DNA of 64,000 bases, taken from positions 4,172,270-4,236,269 of the forward strand of contig NC_018390.1 in the NCBI RefSeq assembly GCF_000208865.1, in the 5' to 3' direction. Made by a program: the position numbers and the translations under genes. The notes under the pieces were generated by a model. It did no database searches. It saw nothing but the letters and a program-made list of their open reading frames with translations, and was not told the origin of the DNA. The stretch is from Neospora caninum Liverpool (taxonomy: Eukaryota > Apicomplexa > Conoidasida > Eucoccidiorida > Sarcocystidae). Below are positions 1-10,431 of the stretch, in pieces; positions within the stretch are counted from its first letter, which is position 1, and every line of letters starts with the position of its first letter.

Positions 1-3000
1 TCATAGTCCGTTCACCAGCAGCCAGACTTTCGCTGTGGGGAGCGCGTGGTTGCTGCATTGGCGGCAGCGTTGGCAGCGCTTCGCTTACCAAACTGTCCCA
101 ATGTCTGCTCTTCCATACCCCGGTATAAGGGACTACCCCACCGTGTGGCCTTTTCAATAGCTGCTGGGCCTGGTGTCGTTCTTGTCCTCGGACAAGCCCC
201 TCTCCGCCCGAGCCTCCAGTCGTTTGACGTCCCGCAAGCCCTGCGTTGCCATGATGAGGTGCAATAGCTGGACTTTTAGTAGCTGCTAGGATGGATTCGC
301 CTTTGAATAAAGGTGAAGGACAACCGCCTAGTCGATAGGGAAAGGGGACCGGAAGAAGAGCGGGCTGGTCCGGCATCGCGGACGTTCCGGCATTCTTAGC
401 TAACAGGCAAGTACGGAAATTTTGCTGTGGTTGCCTTCGAGGTGACCTACGCCCTCCGGAACACGAAGGGGACTCATTTTCAGAATGCCAGTGCAAGTCG
501 CTAGGACGCGGCATATACCTGGGTGGTAGCTCACAAGTGCTCCCACTGTCTCGCCCGTCCAAAAACAGTGGGGGGAACCTATCAGAGATTAAGACTGGGT
601 GAGCGACAGAAAGGGGATACGCACCGCGCGTGTCTGTCAACAGGGTCGCTGGACCGCTCAACGCTGTATTTGATGAAAGGGCTGCGCCGCTGCGGCGAGG
701 GCCCTCTTCCATCTGATCAACAGGAGGGAAAGAAGGACGTCGACCGGCGGAGAATGGATCGGGTGATGCACTACCTCGAGAGGCAGAAAAATCTTGAGTC
801 GTCATACGGTCGAAACGATTCGTATTCTCAGGCATCGCCAAGATGGAGCTGGACCGAGAATGAAAAAACGCCGAATTTGCTCCTCGCGGTTGACCGCTTC
901 CGGTCACGGCCTCTGGAGAGAGGCCGGGCCTCGGGGGCTGTTGAGGAGCTTGATTAGAGTTTGAAAGCTGAGCGGGCGACGGGTTCGGCTGACCGCTGCG
1001 CCGGTGGGGAACCAAGTTTTGCTCACTTCTTGGATGTAAGTGCTGCTGAAATGCTTGTGGCACGAAAGCAGGGGAAGTAGCGCAAAGCCCGAAGCTTCTC
1101 AACTCTGCAACCGTGTGCCGGGCAATAATGTCCGCCCTCACCTCTGTTTTCACGTGACTTTGGCTGTCAAAATATTCTTCTTCTTGTGTGGACTCCTCCC
1201 TGGGCTTTTCAACCTCTTCTGTTTGAGCACCATCGAGGAGTAATCTGCAACCAGAACGTTGCTCCAGATCATCACCTACCTCTTTTGCGACCGAAGTCAG
1301 CGGTGGGTCTATTGCGGGTGTATCGCCGGTCTGTTGTAAACCTTGCATTGCCCGGGGCTGCAGATTCAACAGTTCGTTCTGTTTGCCAAAGGATTTTGCC
1401 AAACCTAATCGGGTTTCCTCAGCAGGCGAAGGCACTTCCTGACAACCGCGGTAGAGGCCCTGACGCTGGTGTTGGCGCCTTGACGCGCGATCGGTGGTGT
1501 GTTCATCACCCATGTGGCTCTGCGGCTCTGTATCTGAGCCGCTGCTGTTGCCCCACCAGGCAGTGACGTCGTCTGCATTGAAGTGCACAGGAGAAATAAC
1601 AGCGAGATGCCGTCGCTGTCGGCGACCGAGCGACTCCAGAAAAGATTTGCCAGATTCCTCTTCCTCAACTTCGTCGTCAGGCCACATTCCTATCGGCTCT
1701 GCAAGCGGAGCAGAGAAATCAGGGGGTTTGCGGCGCCCTGTATTCGTGTCCTCTGATGCACGGCTTCTCTTCTGTCCAACACCGGCCACCGGCTCCAATG
1801 TGCAGGATGGAGCCCGCACATCTGAGGGCAGAAGGGTGTCTGGTCCCAGTTCTGCTGTTTCGGTTTTTCTTAGAACAGCTGTAGTGGGCTCTAGGGAGTC
1901 CTGCGTACTCAAACGAGCTTCCGCCGGAAGGCTTCCGCCGGTCCATCGCTCGCCAGGATGAGGAAGCCTCGTCGCACTTCCGCACGTTTCCCTGCCGTTC
2001 CCTTCTTGAGAGACGAGAGAAGCCCATCCACCGTTCAGTGTCCCTTGGTGTTCTGCAGTTCGTTCGGCTTCCCTCGAGATGTCTTGAATCGTCAGCTCCT
2101 TAGAAGCCTCCGATCTTCCTCCTGGATTCCCAAGGGTACCCTCAAAGTCAACCGCAGGCAACAATCCTGCAAACATCCCTTCAGATTCTTCAGTTTCTGC
2201 AGTAGAGAAGGAGGCCCCCCGTGAGCGCACGCGAAGGCTGTGCGGTACCTGCGAGAGAGTGTCGTCTCCTGGGGATGTGTGTGCTTGAATGGACACGGAT
2301 GGTAACTGGTCAAATCCATGCTGGTTGACCGATATCTCGACAACAGGAGCAGCCCCACGTCGGCCGTCTCCTTCCGCAGTTCCGTTGTCGCTGATAGTCT
2401 CCTCTCCCACTTCCGATTCGGAATCAATCTCTCCCCGAGCACGGCAAAAGGTTTCCAGACCATCTGTTCTACGCATTCTGGTGTTGGCCATCTCTTGCTG
2501 GTGTTCGCTCACAGACAAATCTGTTCGTCGTGACAACGTATAGGTACGCTGTGTAGTGGCGTGGCACATTGCGACTCTGGTGCTTGCCACTCGTCTATTC
2601 CTTTCACTCCAGCACCCATGCAACGGAGGAGACATTTCCTTGAGGAGTGGACTGCGTACCTCATCCAGGCAGCGTTTCTTTACAGTGATCGCGGGAAAGA
2701 ATTTACGAGTCAAGACCAGGGATGACTGAACACCACGTTGCGCCTCCCCTTTAATCGTTTGAGAATCGTCGCGCAGGCATGACGTCGGCAGAAGTCCTGG
2801 AAGCAGGTTGCTCGCCCCTGCGGGGCAATATTGCTTGAGTTCCAGTTTTGGTTGCTTGCTGTCTGAAGTGGTATCTCTTTGCAGGGTACAGGCTCTTGGC
2901 TGTCGGCAGGCCACATTTCCCGCGTTTCTCCTTTCGTTGTCATATCTATGGCCATGGCCCAGTGTTTCATCCTCAAACGCCAGCATCATATGGTCTTGAT

Positions 3001-6000
3001 TCAATATATCTTGAAGACAGATCTTTTCCGAGTTCTGTGTCTGTTTCTGCTGGTCGTAGTTGTCGAAAGATATGTCATGGAACTGTGGTTCCCGTCCGGG
3101 TTCCCCGATATGTGCTCCCGTGGTAGATGCGGTCTCGCGTTCGGTGTAAACATTCTCCGTCGGCGTAAGTTGTTCCCGCGCAACTACTTTACTAAACCCT
3201 TCAGGCCTGCTCACTCCACTTCTTTTCTCCCCTGTCCGGCTGAGTGTTCGGGAAACGACTATTCGGCCACAGTCCCCCGCGTCGGCGCCACAGCGGGTCA
3301 ATGGAGTGTCATCATGTTCTTCCCAACTTGTGTTGCGATGGGGGCTGGTGTGAGGGATACTAGCGACGACTTTGGACGACTGGAGCTGAAGTGTACAACC
3401 TTTGATGCATTGGGGCACCAATGAATTTTCGGGAGCCGCTATTATCCTTGCTTTTTCTGCGGTCCACTTGGGATGCCTCGCCTCCTTTGCGCTTTTGTTG
3501 TTCTCTCCTCCCAGGGCTTGTGAGATTTCACGTGGCTCGGTAGCTACTCCACTGTACTCAAGATTGTGCACGGCCGAGACCATCGGCCCCCTTTTCCCCT
3601 CCTCTTCTCCCTTAGCCGTGCCCTGAGACACCTCAGAATGACAGCGCGAGCCCGGGTAGTTTGCAGGATACCTGCGTTGAGGAATGCTAGAGGGTGAATG
3701 CAACTGTGATCTTTCGTGACGTCCAACGAGTTGCACGAGCTTGCAATTACAGTTGGTATAGCAATCTGCTGGAAGAGTCCCTCGGGTTGCCAGCCTCGAA
3801 GCCCGAGGTTGTCGGAGCTTTCCTTGTTCCAAATCAATCATAGTGCGCTTAAAACGACTGTGTCCTGTCGCTAGGAACTTCAGCCTTTGTTGTAAAGGCG
3901 GTGGGAAAAGAAATGCCATGGCTGGCCAGCTAGGGGCTGCCTCATCTTCTGGTGCCTCCAGTTGGCGTCCTTCAGTTATATCATCCGCCACGTCATGACC
4001 GATTTTCCGACGAGGGCGGTCACGCACTGGAGCACCAACAGCAGCGCGTGGTGTGTAGTTGAACGGACCAAAAGAATAGAGAGAAGAATTATCTTGACGG
4101 CCCTTACGTCTGCATCCGAGACACAGGACAGTTGGATCTGCTGCCCCTCGAGAGGTACCGAACTGGTAAGCAAGTGGTTCTTCGCCTCCCCATAGAGGTC
4201 CGCGTCCGTTCACAAGTGGAGCTGAACTGCAGAACTTCAGAGCACCTAGAGGCTCTGTCGAAGAGTTTGCTGGTGTCGGATCTGGTATACAATGTGAAAC
4301 ACTTTCTGCTGCTTCACCACTATCTTGAATGTGCCTGCTTGCAGCGTCAGTGCTGTCCCGACCACATTCCGCACGTGTAAAGTTGGCGTCTGCCTCGGTG
4401 TTACCGATATATTTAAAGGAAATAGTCTGCTCGTCATCTGCGTCCTTCTGAATGGCTTTGCCAAAAAGGCAACACGCGGTGGCGCTTATATCGCGTATCC
4501 TTGCCTCTACCTCTGTCGGCATTCCACGCTCACAGCCGTCAATACAGTCACATTGGTCTTTTCTGCTTGTCAAGTCGAGGAGACCGTCCTTCAATTGTGT
4601 GCCTAACGCCACCGGAATGGAACCCACCTTTTGCGTATTGCCTTCGTCCGGATCAACAGCTACCGTACGTAATCGTGCTGGTGCTTCAGATCGATTTGGC
4701 TTGGCACGGTTGGCACCATCTAGCCAGCATCGACTTGAGGAATGCACACCCTGTCTCCTGCTGCGCGAGTCCCGCCCGCCGTTATTCCCATAAGTGAGCT
4801 CTGGCGCCGACGAGAAGGCATTTTGTCTGTCGCCGATATGTGCTGAAGACCGGGTGGGATGTGCGGAGCTGCAGGGCCATGTGTGCGGCGGCAAGCGAAC
4901 CTCTGGGTCCTCAAGTGAAGAAGCCCAAAAGAACTCCGCTGGCAACGAGGGAGAAGACACCACATAGACAGCATCAGGCATTGAGGAACATGCTTCCTTC
5001 GGGCTGGACGAAGTGCCACCTTGGAGTTTTCTTTTCTCTTTCATCCGACAGTTTCTGACGTCCTCTGCTTCCCGAACCACAATCGTCTTGCCTCCGACAT
5101 TTGCGGTCACCTTAGACGTCCCCTGCTGTGCGTCCCCAGGTGTTCCTACTGTTTTCGCGATTGAAGTCTTGTTCCCGAGCAGAAGCCGGGCCTGATCTGG
5201 TCGACGTATTTGCGAAGTTGACGACACAGCCAGGTCGAGAGGCACGACGTGACTCTCTGCACGTGAAGGGGAGCATCCCCCAGAAGGAGAATTTCCACAG
5301 GCAGCTGTCACACAGGACGGCTTTGGCCGTACTACGGAAGGCGGAGGCTCTGCTACCTCTGCCTGTGAGGCTGTTTGAGCAACTCCGCGAGCACCTGCTG
5401 AAAGACCCTCCGAAGCCGTCCGTCTACCCTGATCTCTGTCGTTTACCGGACAAATACACTGTTCATTGTTGGAGGGTCCGTCATCAATCCTCTCTTGAGA
5501 GACAGTCAGATTCTCCGAGGTCGTTCGGCGGATTGAAGTCATCGGTGCGACTTCCGGTCTCTTTCGTGGACAATCATATTCAGGTAATCGAACGGGGGAG
5601 CCCCCGAGGAAAGCTGTCCAGTCCACTGAAGTCACGCCAGTGGAGTCCGCCTTTTCCTTACAGGCATTCTGAGGGGAAAACTGACGCAAGGCACACAACG
5701 GTGGGTGCACTGATTGCTTCGAGCAGCCTCTGTGAACCGCCGCCGATGATTTAGCACAGGGTTTCTCGACCTGATCTAGAGTCGTCGAAATATCTCGTTC
5801 ACCCGAGCCGCCCACAGATGACCGCGCAGCGCCAGTGGTTGCTTGGGACGTAGGGAACTCCGGCCGACTTTGACTGTGTCTGCCTTGGCAACAGGTCATA
5901 GGACCAGGCAGCCGCTGCCCAGTCTTAGCCTCCCGAAGCTCTTCAATTGTTAGAGTGCGATCCTTCGGTTCGCTGCCACCCGTCTTCTTGCTTCCGTTGC

Positions 6001-6943
6001 AATTATCTTCTCCACTTGTAAGCGCTACTTGGCGACCGAACTGCTGCCGGGGTTTTGAAACCCTATCGGCCATTTTCACGATGTCTGCCTTCGTTGGACG
6101 ATTTCCTTCCTTTCTGGCCTCTTCTGCCTCGGTTCCAACGTTTTGGCTCCTCGAGACGTCACGGTTGTGTCCACCGTGCTGTTGCATTCGACAGGAGCAG
6201 TTGCGCCGACCTCTCCGCCGATCTCTTTCACACTGCATCCTCTCTTGTCCCGCGCTTAGCCGACGGCGAGGCCAGTCAACTTCGGGGCCTTTCTGATTGT
6301 CCCCCTTCTGCTTTGAACTGTGGGCCGGCCAGATCTGCCTTCGCAACATGCCCACCCGCTTCCAGTCTTCCCCCTCCCTGCCTCTGTTGTGTGGCGTCCC
6401 CTTGAGCAGCGATCCTCGCTGCAATAAGCCTTGCCATGGGGTCACCTGATGAGAAGAAGGTTGTCGCGGAGGTTTAACGTGTGAAAGCTGCCCCAAATAC
6501 AGCATACGAGGCGCCCTTTGCACTTGCTGGGCGGCGCCACTCCGTCCTCCATCTCCTCCCCGAATTCTGTTGCAGGGCACCACCTCTGATTCACCCGTGC
6601 TTCGGATCGTGGTAACGGATTCATATCTTCCGTTGCCCTCTGTGTACGCTTCACCCGAGAAAAGGCGGTTGTGGCGAGTCCCCCCTAGCTTTATGCTCGC
6701 CCCACAGTTCTGCCTGTCTTCGTAGCTGCGGGGACGGTGTCGTCTAGTGAGCTTTTCCTTCACTTGAAGATTGCTCGAATTCCCTTTGGTTTTGCCCGTG
6801 CAACATGAAGACGAGGCATCTTCCAGCGTCTCCAGAACTTTCTTTTGCTTGCAATTGGCGCTATGATAAGAGCCCTGAAAATCGCTGGTTTTTCGTCTTT
6901 CTGTCACTGTCGCGGAAGACCCGTTGGTCTTCGATGGTTTCAT
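1..6943 (-). CDS. Giant low-complexity hypothetical protein (3' end outside window)
   Basis: One uninterrupted minus-strand frame runs from an ATG at 6943 to the left edge without a stop. I checked the frame codon by codon: at least 2,314 codons. It is partial because its stop lies beyond position 1. An in-frame TAA lies two codons upstream of the ATG, which supports this start. The protein begins MKPSKTNGSSATV and is rich in Ser, Thr, Arg, Gly, Glu and Pro. I see no transmembrane run, zinc finger or recognised domain, only scattered cysteines such as a QCDCIDGC stretch near 4,570. Long intronless exons of disordered protein are typical of Toxoplasma-group coccidia. It is divergently oriented to the pseudouridine synthase gene at 10432. 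The coding status rests on the improbable length of the frame; the function is unknown. Confidence 0.85.
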   Translation of the reverse strand, partial: MKPSKTNGSSATVTERRKTSDFQGSYHSANCKQKKVLETLEDASSSCCTGKTKGNSSNLQVKEKLTRRHRPRSYEDRQNCGASIKLGGTRHNRLFSGEAYTEGNGRYESVTTIRSTGESEVVPCNRIRGGDGGRSGAAQQVQRAPRMLYLGQLSHVKPPRQPSSHQVTPWQGLLQRGSLLKGTPHNRGREGEDWKRVGMLRRQIWPAHSSKQKGDNQKGPEVDWPRRRLSAGQERMQCERDRRRGRRNCSCRMQQHGGHNRDVSRSQNVGTEAEEARKEGNRPTKADIVKMADRVSKPRQQFGRQVALTSGEDNCNGSKKTGGSEPKDRTLTIEELREAKTGQRLPGPMTCCQGRHSQSRPEFPTSQATTGAARSSVGGSGERDISTTLDQVEKPCAKSSAAVHRGCSKQSVHPPLCALRQFSPQNACKEKADSTGVTSVDWTAFLGGSPVRLPEYDCPRKRPEVAPMTSIRRTTSENLTVSQERIDDGPSNNEQCICPVNDRDQGRRTASEGLSAGARGVAQTASQAEVAEPPPSVVRPKPSCVTAACGNSPSGGCSPSRAESHVVPLDLAVSSTSQIRRPDQARLLLGNKTSIAKTVGTPGDAQQGTSKVTANVGGKTIVVREAEDVRNCRMKEKRKLQGGTSSSPKEACSSMPDAVYVVSSPSLPAEFFWASSLEDPEVRLPPHTWPCSSAHPTRSSAHIGDRQNAFSSAPELTYGNNGGRDSRSRRQGVHSSSRCWLDGANRAKPNRSEAPARLRTVAVDPDEGNTQKVGSIPVALGTQLKDGLLDLTSRKDQCDCIDGCERGMPTEVEARIRDISATACCLFGKAIQKDADDEQTISFKYIGNTEADANFTRAECGRDSTDAASRHIQDSGEAAESVSHCIPDPTPANSSTEPLGALKFCSSAPLVNGRGPLWGGEEPLAYQFGTSRGAADPTVLCLGCRRKGRQDNSSLYSFGPFNYTPRAAVGAPVRDRPRRKIGHDVADDITEGRQLEAPEDEAAPSWPAMAFLFPPPLQQRLKFLATGHSRFKRTMIDLEQGKLRQPRASRLATRGTLPADCYTNCNCKLVQLVGRHERSQLHSPSSIPQRRYPANYPGSRCHSEVSQGTAKGEEEGKRGPMVSAVHNLEYSGVATEPREISQALGGENNKSAKEARHPKWTAEKARIIAAPENSLVPQCIKGCTLQLQSSKVVASIPHTSPHRNTSWEEHDDTPLTRCGADAGDCGRIVVSRTLSRTGEKRSGVSRPEGFSKVVAREQLTPTENVYTERETASTTGAHIGEPGREPQFHDISFDNYDQQKQTQNSEKICLQDILNQDHMMLAFEDETLGHGHRYDNERRNAGNVACRQPRACTLQRDTTSDSKQPKLELKQYCPAGASNLLPGLLPTSCLRDDSQTIKGEAQRGVQSSLVLTRKFFPAITVKKRCLDEVRSPLLKEMSPPLHGCWSERNRRVASTRVAMCHATTQRTYTLSRRTDLSVSEHQQEMANTRMRRTDGLETFCRARGEIDSESEVGEETISDNGTAEGDGRRGAAPVVEISVNQHGFDQLPSVSIQAHTSPGDDTLSQVPHSLRVRSRGASFSTAETEESEGMFAGLLPAVDFEGTLGNPGGRSEASKELTIQDISREAERTAEHQGTLNGGWASLVSQEGNGRETCGSATRLPHPGERWTGGSLPAEARLSTQDSLEPTTAVLRKTETAELGPDTLLPSDVRAPSCTLEPVAGVGQKRSRASEDTNTGRRKPPDFSAPLAEPIGMWPDDEVEEEESGKSFLESLGRRQRRHLAVISPVHFNADDVTAWWGNSSGSDTEPQSHMGDEHTTDRASRRQHQRQGLYRGCQEVPSPAEETRLGLAKSFGKQNELLNLQPRAMQGLQQTGDTPAIDPPLTSVAKEVGDDLEQRSGCRLLLDGAQTEEVEKPREESTQEEEYFDSQSHVKTEVRADIIARHTVAELRSFGLCATSPAFVPQAFQQHLHPRSEQNLVPHRRSGQPNPSPAQLSNSNQAPQQPPRPGLSPEAVTGSGQPRGANSAFFHSRSSSILAMPENTNRFDRMTTQDFSASRGSASPDPFSAGRRPSFPPVDQMEEGPRRSGAALSSNTALSGPATLLTDTRGAYPLSVAHPVLISDRFPPLFLDGRDSGSTCELPPRYMPRPSDLHWHSENESPSCSGGRRSPRRQPQQNFRTCLLAKNAGTSAMPDQPALLPVPFPYRLGGCPSPLFKGESILAATKSPAIAPHHGNAGLAGRQTTGGSGGEGLVRGQERHQAQQLLKRPHGGVVPYTGVWKSRHWDSLVSEALPTLPPMQQPRAPHSESLAAGERTM

Positions 6944-8755
6944 GGCTTAACTTGGACGCCCGAGGCCTCCCGCGTCAACGTATTTAGGTCTCGCTGTCTT
7001 TGAAGCAACACATCGAAGTGGAAAACTGCACGTTCCTGCGAGAACTCTGAGAAGATATTCCTATATTCCTACCCTAAAGGGTGTTCTTCCGTGCCGGGAG
7101 TAGAGTCGAATTGCGAAAAGGTCCTGTGTATGTAGACGCCACGAATGACATTCTCTGTCCGATCGATGTTTTTGAGTGGGGCCTAATTCCGATTTGGTGT
7201 AGTTCCATCCCCGCCTCAACAAAAGGACGGGAGCCCAAAAATATTCTCAATGGTGTATACCCTCGCAAAAACAGAGATGCCGCCAGATGGCAAAAACATT
7301 CTTCGTCCAATTGCTCCCACCAAACAGACCCTCCTAAAATTTGCTACAAAAAAACGACGCACGACGTCGCCTTCTCCGCTGCCCTTAGACTACCGGGTGA
7401 GATACGAAGAGCGTCTTATCCCTGTGATTGCATGGACAAGACGCTAGTTGAGGCTCTGGTGTCGCTTTGTCTGGGGTTTCGGCCGTAAAATGACAAGTTG
7501 ATCACAACGGCTTTCAGCACCCCGCAGGCCCTATCTAAACCGAATATTCGCCGAAGATACCTTGTCAGTACAGGGCTCCTGCAGAGCAAAATGCTGAGGG
7601 AGAAAACCAGCAGCCATCCACTGGGCGACACAGTTTCAGAAAACGACGTTTAGGAAACCTTGACAAGGACAAACATGAAGAGCAAAGGCGAGAGTAACAT
7701 GCATTGCACTCCTGGAGTCTGCATCCATGTGCAAAACAAAAGAAGACAGCGCACAGCCGCGCTTGCTCTGTAAAAACAGCTGCAAATTTGGAAAAATCTA
7801 GCTGGCCAGAATGCAGTATGTATAAAGCTCTGGACGTCGTCAACCGCTTTTCCACAACTTAGAATTCGCCCCCGTTATATAGACACGCTGCCTGTTCCGC
7901 GCCGGGGGACACTCGCAAAGCATCAGTCATTTTTTGACTGTCACACCATGCCCCGCGCCAGTTTTGGGCGTTCAGCCACTTGCTGAGAGAACGCCAGCAA
8001 AAGCATAGCGTTAACGAGAACCACATGCTGTGTGACTGCCTCTGGTACTTGGCTGTTACCTGATTCTTTTTGGTCAGACGTTTCCAGTAGATGCAAGATA
8101 CGTGCCCCAAACAATGCTTGGTGTCTCGAACAAATCCTGGTGAGCCCCATATCGCCAGGCGCTTCAATTGTAGTTTGGGAAATGAACTGTGCTTTCATGG
8201 CGAGCATAGAGCAGAAGAAACAAATGCCAGTGCAGTGGGGATTCTGTAGCTTTAGAGCAGCCCCACATTGAAAGACCCTGAGGTGACAGGCTCCTGCGCA
8301 CTCGTCTCAGTCCCGCATAGTGTACAGTGAACACTGTTGATTGCCGTAGTGTCAAGCCGTTATACTACAAACAGGAAAAATCATACATTTTCATGTCTGT
8401 GACATGCTCTACTAACTGCAGCTATACACGCTATTGTAGTGACTCCCGTTCACTGTCGTGAAGCGAATAAAAACATCCACAGACCAACGCAGTGCGGTAT
8501 GACCTGCTGTTGGCAGCGAACAACTGGCAACACCGTCACATTGCGTCTTTCGATCGTGCCACTGCCGCTTTCGTAGGGGCGAATCCTTTGACTCGTCAAT
8601 AGTTGAAGACAGAGATAGTAGAAAAGACGCATTAAGATTTATTTTGGTGGCGTTGCGGTAGAAAAGATACAGTCCGTAACCCCATAGCGCAGCTGCCGGA
8701 CCCGTCAACCGAACAGCCACCGGCAACGATAAGGACTGCAGTATTTTTGTGAAGT

Positions 8756-8770
8756 GGGGGGGGGGGGGGG
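8756..8770. repeat. 15-base G homopolymer
   Basis: Fifteen G in a row within the divergent intergenic region. It makes the overlapping minus-strand frame read as four prolines, which argues against that frame being a gene. Confidence 0.9.
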
Positions 8771-9299
8771 TAGCGACAGCCCCAAACATTATTGCAATCA
8801 AAACCGAGCACACGCGTGAAATTTCCTGCTGCTGTTTCTGACTCCGAGGCGACATAACGACAGCTGTCCAGGATGTTGGGGTGCTCGGGCCGAGTAAAAA
8901 AACTTTCGCACTCACGAGGCAGCATATTTTGGCGTGAACTGTACGCCTTTGATTGCGGTTTGCACATGGAACAGCAAAGCCATTTGTTTTCCGCATGATG
9001 ATATTAGCGTGTGACGCCCGTGCATGCATGGCGGTGACCTACACGGGTTTGTTCGACTCCCTTTAAATTAAGGCCAACCCTCGATTGACCATCGCGGGCA
9101 AAACAGTGACAACGCGACTGCTTTTTATGGCAATTGGTTTTTCAACTTAGCTTGGAAAAGGTGCTCCGGCGGACAAGTGGAACTTCGAGCAGAACCCATT
9201 AACAACCTCTATTTGAATTCCCAGGCCACTGATATGGTTTGCGCACTGTTGCGGATGTCTCTCTCCAACCGCACAAAAACTAGCAGCATGGAGTCTAGC

Positions 9300-9314
9300 T
9301 GCATGCGTGCATGC
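9300..9314. promoter_or_regulatory. Paired TGCATGC motifs
   Basis: Two copies of TGCATGC lie 8 bases apart, start to start, between divergent genes. A third copy is at 9021-9027. The motif is palindromic, is over-represented in Toxoplasma promoters and matches the core bound by some ApiAP2 factors. The motif is seen; its use as a control site is inferred. Confidence 0.4.
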
Positions 9315-10431
9315 GCGGTGCGCGTGTTGCGACTGCCTGCACTGTCGGCAAGTATTGACGACTGTGATTCATCCCTCTGGCGCGAAAATTTGTCTTTTTG
9401 TATTGTCCCCTACTTCTTGTTTTGTACGCCCATGCCTCAGACTTAACATGACACGAAATCTGGGCTGAGGCGTGTCTGGCTCCTTGCCGCTGCTTATCGC
9501 GTTTGTGGAGGGTAAGATAGTCATGGTTTCCACTCCGTTGCGGAACAAGACCGGTTTCCCGGTTTGAGCCAAGAGGCTGTGGCGAGAATGAAATGGTGTA
9601 TCCTTTGACGCACATTGCTACTGTGCGATTGCTGGACTTCTTGCGTGTTGCGGAAAAGCACTCAAGCAAACAACTCGAGGAGCGACATTGGGGGTTACTC
9701 TTCTCAGCTGTGTAAATTCGTCAAGTACTTGATTAGCGTTTCTCCGTCGATGCTGGACCGCATGCTCCCCACAAGTCACTTGAGGAGAGATGCATGACTG
9801 GTCTCTTCTGCTATGGGAAAACGGCGCATCGAACTGCTGAGGTATACGCGCGAGAGACACCCAAACTGGCGTACCAATGACAGCGATGTTGGGAAGGACT
9901 CTCCAGTTGGGCCGCACGTAAGTTACCATTAACGCCAAGGTGGCGTCAGAGACCGCGTATGCGTTTATCTGAAAGAGGAGTGTGACGTTAAGAGCCGTGT
10001 ACTAGTACATTGGACGAGAATTCCCATCGAGGAAGATCCACGCCCGTGCTGCATCTACAACCAAAAGGGCGCTTGCCGCTCCTGGTAACTGGACTACTCC
10101 GATCACAATAACCTCGGGGTGTTACAAATTGTGGGGAAGGTTTAAGGAGCTGCTACAGCTACTGTCCTGAAAAGGACCACCGCATGGGTGTTTGTGGCTC
10201 TGAGAGGCAGGCGCGAGCCTGTATCTGTTCAGTGGAGGCTTCTTTCATCGGATGGAGCAGCTATCGCTGCCTGTTTCTCGTCGCGATGTATGTAACAGAG
10301 GTACAAGTGTAGAGACGCAGGGAAGCACTTTATATAGGTGCTTATGTACATGTGTAAGAGACAGCTTACGGTTTGCCTGAAAGGGTCGCCAAATAGCCGG
10401 CATTTGTTGGAGTTTTGTATGTTTGCTTCTC

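Larger units (their letters stand above)
6944..10431. other. Divergent intergenic / promoter region
   Basis: This stretch separates two divergently transcribed genes and should hold both promoters and 5' leaders. It contains a 15-G run at 8756-8770, a TGCATGC at 9021-9027 and a paired TGCATGC at 9300-9314. An AGAGACG, resembling the WGAGACG element described for Toxoplasma promoters, lies at 10311-10317, about 115 bases before the plus-strand start codon. A 205-codon minus-strand frame (8412-9029) exists, but it reads through the G run and I do not accept it as a gene. No other convincing exon was seen. Confidence 0.5.

Noticed and set aside
523..5754. Many plus-strand frames of 60-208 codons across the left 6 kb
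   Set aside because: They are shadows of the long minus-strand frame that is open through the whole interval.
8412..9029. 205-codon minus-strand ATG frame with hydrophobic segments
   Set aside because: It depends on reading a 15-G homopolymer as four prolines, has no splice or family support and lies in divergent promoter DNA.
9045..9062. Sequence resembling a tRNA B-box (GTTCGACTCC)
   Set aside because: No matching A-box, acceptor stem or anticodon arm could be folded around it.
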